Assembly (NCBI GenBank): GCA_025964455.1 | Contig: JAOPYU010000272.1 | Span: 1-24,607 of the forward strand | Length of the DNA: 24,607 bases | Reading direction: 5' to 3' | Source: Thermoleophilia bacterium | Lineage (GTDB): Bacteria > Actinomycetota > Thermoleophilia > Gaiellales > SKUG01 | Part shown: piece by piece, positions 21,971-24,607 of the stretch | Numbering within the stretch: position 1 is the first letter of the stretch | How the letters are laid out: every line of letters starts with the position of its first letter | Position numbers and translations under genes: made by a program | Notes under the pieces: generated by a model | Database searches by the model: none | What the model saw: only the letters and a program-made list of their open reading frames with translations | What the model was told of the DNA's origin: nothing

Positions 21971-22267
21971 CTACCCGCGCTCGATCGGGGCCATGGTCAG
22001 CCCCGAATCGCGCAGCTGCTGCCAGTAGAGCTCGGCCACCTCGAGCTCGCCCTGCCAGACGCACGCCCTGCCTTCGGCATGGATGCGGTTGGCGAATCCG
22101 ATGCCCGCGGCGAAATCCACGCCGGGCAGCACGCGTGACAGGGCGGATGCCACCCCTTCGAAGGTGTTGTGATCATCGTTCAGCACGACGACGCTCGCGC
22201 CGCCGCCGGATCCCGAACCGGGCCCCGCGACGTGCGGTCGCTCGATGACCTCGATGTCGCCCATCAT
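21971..22267 (-). CDS. clpS: ClpS adaptor (N-end rule substrate delivery to ClpAP/ClpCP)
   Basis: The protein has 98 residues. The ClpS core is clear: SVVVLNDDHNTFEGV (the Asp-Asp pair binds the substrate amino group), then RIHAEGRACVW with the pocket histidine, and ELEVAELYWQQL...LTMAPIE. ClpS binds proteins bearing bulky hydrophobic N-terminal residues and hands them to the Clp AAA+ unfoldase in the cytoplasm. The gatekeeper Met of E. coli ClpS (NDDxxxMEF) is Phe here (TFEG). A Gly/Ser-rich linker precedes the core, as usual. The start may be ATG 22267 (TGATG overlap with the kinase stop), GTG 22270 (GTGA overlap) or ATG 22264. clpS usually neighbours clpA or murein genes; sitting inside a two-component operon is unusual. 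Confidence 0.9.
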   Translation of the reverse strand: MMGDIEVIERPHVAGPGSGSGGGASVVVLNDDHNTFEGVASALSRVLPGVDFAAGIGFANRIHAEGRACVWQGELEVAELYWQQLRDSGLTMAPIERG

Positions 22268-23469
22268 CACGGGGAGGAGATATCCCGCTCGCCCCGCCAC
22301 GAAACCGGCAGGTGCAGGGTGAAGGTGCTGCCTGCCTCGAGCTCGCTGACGACCGACACCGACCCGCCGTGGGCCTGCGCGACGTGCTTGACGATCGACA
22401 GGCCGATGCCCGTCCCGCCTCGAGCGCGCGATCGCGCCGCGTCGACCCGGAAGAACCGCTCGAACACGCGCTCGAGCGCATCGGTCGGGATGCCGTGGCC
22501 GTCGTCGCGGATCGCGATGGTCAGCCCGGCGCCACGCCGCTCGAGTGCGACCGTCACGGTTCCCTCGTCGTGGCTGTGGGCGATGGCATTGTCGACCAGG
22601 TTGGCGATCGCCTGTCGCAACGCTTCCTCGTCACCCTCGACCACGAGCTCGCTGCCCGGGCCCGATGGCTCGGGCGCCTCGAGCGCGAGCGCCACCCGAC
22701 CAGCCGCGGCGGTGGCCTCGGCAGCGACGAGCACCTCGCTCGCGAGCACCGCCATGTCCACGTCACCGCGCTCGATCCGGGACGGGTCGCCCTCGAGCCG
22801 CGCGAGGGCGAGCAGATCCGTGACGAGCGCACTGAGCCGCATGGCGTGCCGACGCGCACCGTCGAGGAATCGATCGCGCACGTCGGCCGGCATGTCGGGG
22901 TCGTCGACGATCGTCTCGATCGAACCACGGATCGCCGTGACCGGCGTCTTGAGCTCGTGGCTGACGTTCCCGAAGAAGTCCTGGCGCGCACGCTCGAGCC
23001 GGCGCAGCTCCGTCACGTCGCGCACGACCGCGATCGCACCCTCGGCCTCGCCGTCGTCGCGGCCCGCGCGCCGCAGCGATCGGACCGACGCGGTCAGCAC
23101 CGCCTCGCCGTGCGGTCGTTCGATGGTCAGCTCGCGCACGACCCGCCCCTCGCCGCGCATGACGTCCTCGAGCAGGTCGCAGATCGCCGGGTGGGGCACC
23201 GCCACGAACATGTGGCTGCCGAGCAACGTGCCGACATCGAGGCCGAGCAGCTCGATCGCGGCGGGATTCGCGTGGACCACGATCCCGGCGCGGTCCACCG
23301 CGAGCACGCCCTCGCCCAGGCCGCGCAGGATCCTGCCGAGCTCCTGGCGCTCGCGCTCGAGCTCGGCGACCCGCTGCTCGAGCACCCACGTGCGCTCGCG
23401 CACGATCCGCTCGGCGGCGGCGTTGCGACCGAGCAGCGGCAGGCGTGGCCTGTCGGAGCGATCGGTCAC
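22267..23469 (-). CDS. PhoR/SenX3-like sensor histidine kinase lacking membrane helices
   Basis: The protein has 400 residues. An N-terminal coiled coil (about 18-50) leads to a PAS domain (about 50-155), then HisKA with phospho-acceptor His171 (FFGNVSHELKTP), and an ATPase domain with the N box NLVDNAIAHS, DDGHGIP, FERFFRVD and GTGIGLSIVK. All catalytic motifs are intact. Orthodox PhoR/SenX3 kinases carry N-terminal membrane helices, but none is visible here, and GTG 23469 overlaps the regulator stop (GTGA), leaving no room upstream for missing helices in this frame. It probably senses a cytoplasmic signal or a partner such as PhoU, through PAS. It phosphorylates the regulator encoded just upstream. 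Confidence 0.93.
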   Translation of the reverse strand: MTDRSDRPRLPLLGRNAAAERIVRERTWVLEQRVAELERERQELGRILRGLGEGVLAVDRAGIVVHANPAAIELLGLDVGTLLGSHMFVAVPHPAICDLLEDVMRGEGRVVRELTIERPHGEAVLTASVRSLRRAGRDDGEAEGAIAVVRDVTELRRLERARQDFFGNVSHELKTPVTAIRGSIETIVDDPDMPADVRDRFLDGARRHAMRLSALVTDLLALARLEGDPSRIERGDVDMAVLASEVLVAAEATAAAGRVALALEAPEPSGPGSELVVEGDEEALRQAIANLVDNAIAHSHDEGTVTVALERRGAGLTIAIRDDGHGIPTDALERVFERFFRVDAARSRARGGTGIGLSIVKHVAQAHGGSVSVVSELEAGSTFTLHLPVSWRGERDISSP

Positions 23470-24209
23470 GCGACCGCCCCGTCGACGCCGCGGTAGCCGA
23501 CACCGCGGATCGTCTCGATGACCTCGGAGCGCCCACCGAGCTTGCGGCGGATCGCCCGTACGTGCACGTCGATGGTGCGGTCCGTGATCCAGGCGTTGTC
23601 GCCCATCACCCGCTCCACCAGCTGCTCGCGCGAGTAGACGCGGCCCGGTCGACGCAGCAGCACGTGGAGCAGGCGCAGCTCGGTGCGTGTCAGCCGCACC
23701 GGCTCGCCGTCGACCAGCACTTCGTGGCGATCCGGGTCGACACTGACACCGGCCACCTCGACGCGGCGTCGCTCGGGGTCTGCGACGAGCTCCGCGTCGA
23801 CCTGCGCGTCGACGTCCGGCGTACGGGCCTCCGTGCGTCGCAGCATCGCGTGCACGCGCGCCACGACCTCCTTGGGGGAGAACGGCTTGGTGACGTAGTC
23901 GTCCGCACCGACGCCGAGGCCCAGCACGATGTCACCCTCGTCTCCCTTCGCCGTCAACATGATCACCGGCGTCAGGCTGGTCCGAGCATCGGCGCGCATC
24001 GCGCGGCACACCTCGAGCCCGTCGAGCTCGGGGAGCATCAGGTCGAGCAGCACCAGGTCGGGCTCGATCGAGCGGACCAGCGCCAGCCCCTCGCGCCCGT
24101 CACGGGCGGTGGCGACCTCGAAGCCCTCGCGCTGGAGGTTCCACGCGAGCACGTCGAGGATCGCATCCTCGTCCTCGATCACGACGATACGTCGGGCTGG
24201 AGCGGCCAT
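23466..24209 (-). CDS. OmpR/PhoB-family response regulator
   Basis: The protein has 247 residues. The receiver domain (about 7-120) has the acidic pocket EDED, phospho-acceptor Asp56 in DLVLLDLMLP, and the switch Thr (MLTAKGD) and Lys (YVTKPFSP). A linker of about 25 residues leads to a winged-helix DNA-binding domain with LTRTELRLLHVLLRRPGRV, DNAWITDRTIDVHVRAIRRK and the terminal IRGVGYRG hairpin. It is closest by eye to PhoP/RegX3/PhoB regulators of phosphate starvation, fitting the PhoR-like kinase that follows with a GTGA overlap. ATG 24209 has TACCGT ending 7 nt upstream, a leaderless layout, and an 11-bp direct repeat resembling a PHO box at 24250-24271, which suggests autoregulation. 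Confidence 0.94.
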   Translation of the reverse strand: MAAPARRIVVIEDEDAILDVLAWNLQREGFEVATARDGREGLALVRSIEPDLVLLDLMLPELDGLEVCRAMRADARTSLTPVIMLTAKGDEGDIVLGLGVGADDYVTKPFSPKEVVARVHAMLRRTEARTPDVDAQVDAELVADPERRRVEVAGVSVDPDRHEVLVDGEPVRLTRTELRLLHVLLRRPGRVYSREQLVERVMGDNAWITDRTIDVHVRAIRRKLGGRSEVIETIRGVGYRGVDGAVA

Positions 24210-24216
24210 GCGCGCA

Positions 24217-24222
24217 ACGGTA
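24217..24222 (-). promoter_or_regulatory. Candidate -10 element of the regulator-kinase-clpS-protease operon
   Basis: TACCGT on the minus strand fits TANNNT and ends 7 nt before ATG 24209, which has no ribosome site. This is the same leaderless layout as at 19808 and 17657. Confidence 0.45.
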
Positions 24223-24249
24223 CCACGGTGGAGGCGCCGAACCGGACAC

Positions 24250-24271
24250 CTTCATCAACGCTTCACGAAGG
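24250..24271. promoter_or_regulatory. Two 11-bp direct repeats resembling a PHO box
   Basis: CTTCATCAACG (24250-24260) and CTTCACGAAGG (24261-24271) are adjacent 11-bp units, each with TTCA at the same place. Actinobacterial PhoP boxes are 11-bp direct repeats containing GTTCA. The site lies 41 bp upstream of the regulator start, so autoregulation is plausible, but only about half of each unit is conserved. Confidence 0.35.
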
Positions 24272-24276
24272 CGACG

Positions 24277-24607
24277 TCAGATCACGTCGTGCAGGTGGAG
24301 CGTGCCGTCCTCGTGCAGGTGCACCGCGACGAAGCCGCGCTGGATACCTTCCAGGACCCGGGTCGGATTCGCGGCCCACGCGCCGTGCACGTGCGCCTGC
24401 AGCTGCGCCCCGTTGCCGTCGGTGAGCACGGTCCAGGTGCCGTCGCTCCTGGAGGCACCCGCCATCGGGTTCGCGGCTCGCAGGGCGACGTCGATGAGCC
24501 CGCCGGGCTGCGGCGTGCCCGCCACGCGGCGCATGTCGACCTGTGGTGTCGCGGCTGGCGCTGCTGCGCCACCACCGGTCGCGGTCGGTGCCGCGGGCTG
24601 CAGGCAC
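24277..24607 (-). CDS. C-terminal part of an unrecognised protein, truncated by the window edge
   Basis: The minus-strand frame is open from the right edge of the window to TGA at 24277-24279, giving 109 visible residues with no start codon needed inside the window. The visible part begins with a Cys followed by a Pro/Ala/Thr/Gly-rich linker of about 22 residues. An 85-residue compact domain follows, with WTVLTDGNGAQLQAHVHG and HLHEDGTLHLHDVI at the C-terminus. I do not recognise the family. The low-complexity linker suggests a secreted, lipid-anchored or multidomain protein, which the missing N-terminus would settle. It is upstream of the response regulator on the same strand, but the 67-bp gap has its own promoter signals. 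Confidence 0.6.
   Translation of the reverse strand, partial: CLQPAAPTATGGGAAAPAATPQVDMRRVAGTPQPGGLIDVALRAANPMAGASRSDGTWTVLTDGNGAQLQAHVHGAWAANPTRVLEGIQRGFVAVHLHEDGTLHLHDVI

Noticed and set aside
1..24607. Mobile elements, CRISPR arrays, tRNA genes
   Set aside because: No transposase or integrase motifs, no regularly spaced repeats, and no tRNA-like cloverleaf was noticed on either strand.

Overview
The window is GC-rich, tightly packed bacterial DNA (visibly about 70% G+C) with frequent GTG/TTG starts and several 4-bp GTGA stop/start overlaps. A DUF2510 protein, MarP-like protease, DUF1996 protein, RlpA and NlpC/P60 wall enzymes, and promoters that look leaderless (TANNNW about 7 nt before the start codon) point to an actinobacterium. 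The soil lineage Thermoleophilia/Solirubrobacterales is my best guess, by inference only. No tRNA, rRNA, CRISPR array, insertion sequence or phage gene was seen, and no gene-free stretch exceeds 300 bp.

Layout. (1) 1-3115, plus strand: the C-terminal part of a membrane-anchored diguanylate cyclase carrying what looks like a dead HD-GYP remnant, then a DUF2510 membrane protein. (2) 3119-10317, minus strand: a probable lipid biosynthetic operon read from right to left as OleA-like thiolase, cytochrome P450, OleC-like AMP-ligase, family 2 glycosyltransferase and OleD-like dehydrogenase. A perfect 21-bp palindrome follows, then a second, paralogous P450. Three successive junctions are GTGA overlaps. 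(3) 10534-12921, plus strand, divergent: an MMPL/RND exporter with an N-terminal YajC-like domain. (4) 12928-13878, minus: a coiled-coil/RlpA secreted protein. (5) 14148-16830, plus: a secreted two-domain protein that looks like a fused pair of pseudoenzymes (glycosidase-like barrel plus lysyl-oxidase-like domain), then a DUF1996 protein 1 bp downstream. (6) 16820-17624, minus: a P-loop kinase-like protein and a small membrane protein. (7) 17670-20720, plus: aldehyde dehydrogenase, NlpC/P60 peptidase, arginase. (8) 20776-24209, minus: a coupled operon of PhoB-like regulator, soluble PhoR-like kinase, ClpS and MarP-like periplasmic protease. A truncated gene runs off the right edge.

The most interesting system is the OleA/OleC/OleD-like set with no OleB in the window, joined by two P450s and a glycosyltransferase and facing a lipid exporter. 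The Ole enzymes condense two fatty acyl groups (OleA), reduce the beta-ketone (OleD) and close a beta-lactone (OleC); OleB normally decarboxylates it to an olefin. The gene set therefore suggests an oxidised and perhaps glycosylated beta-lactone or beta-hydroxy lipid, exported by the MMPL protein. That product is inference; the enzyme families are supported by visible motifs. The second notable region is the RR-HK-ClpS-MarP operon, which places a phosphorelay, an N-degron adaptor and an envelope protease in one transcript.
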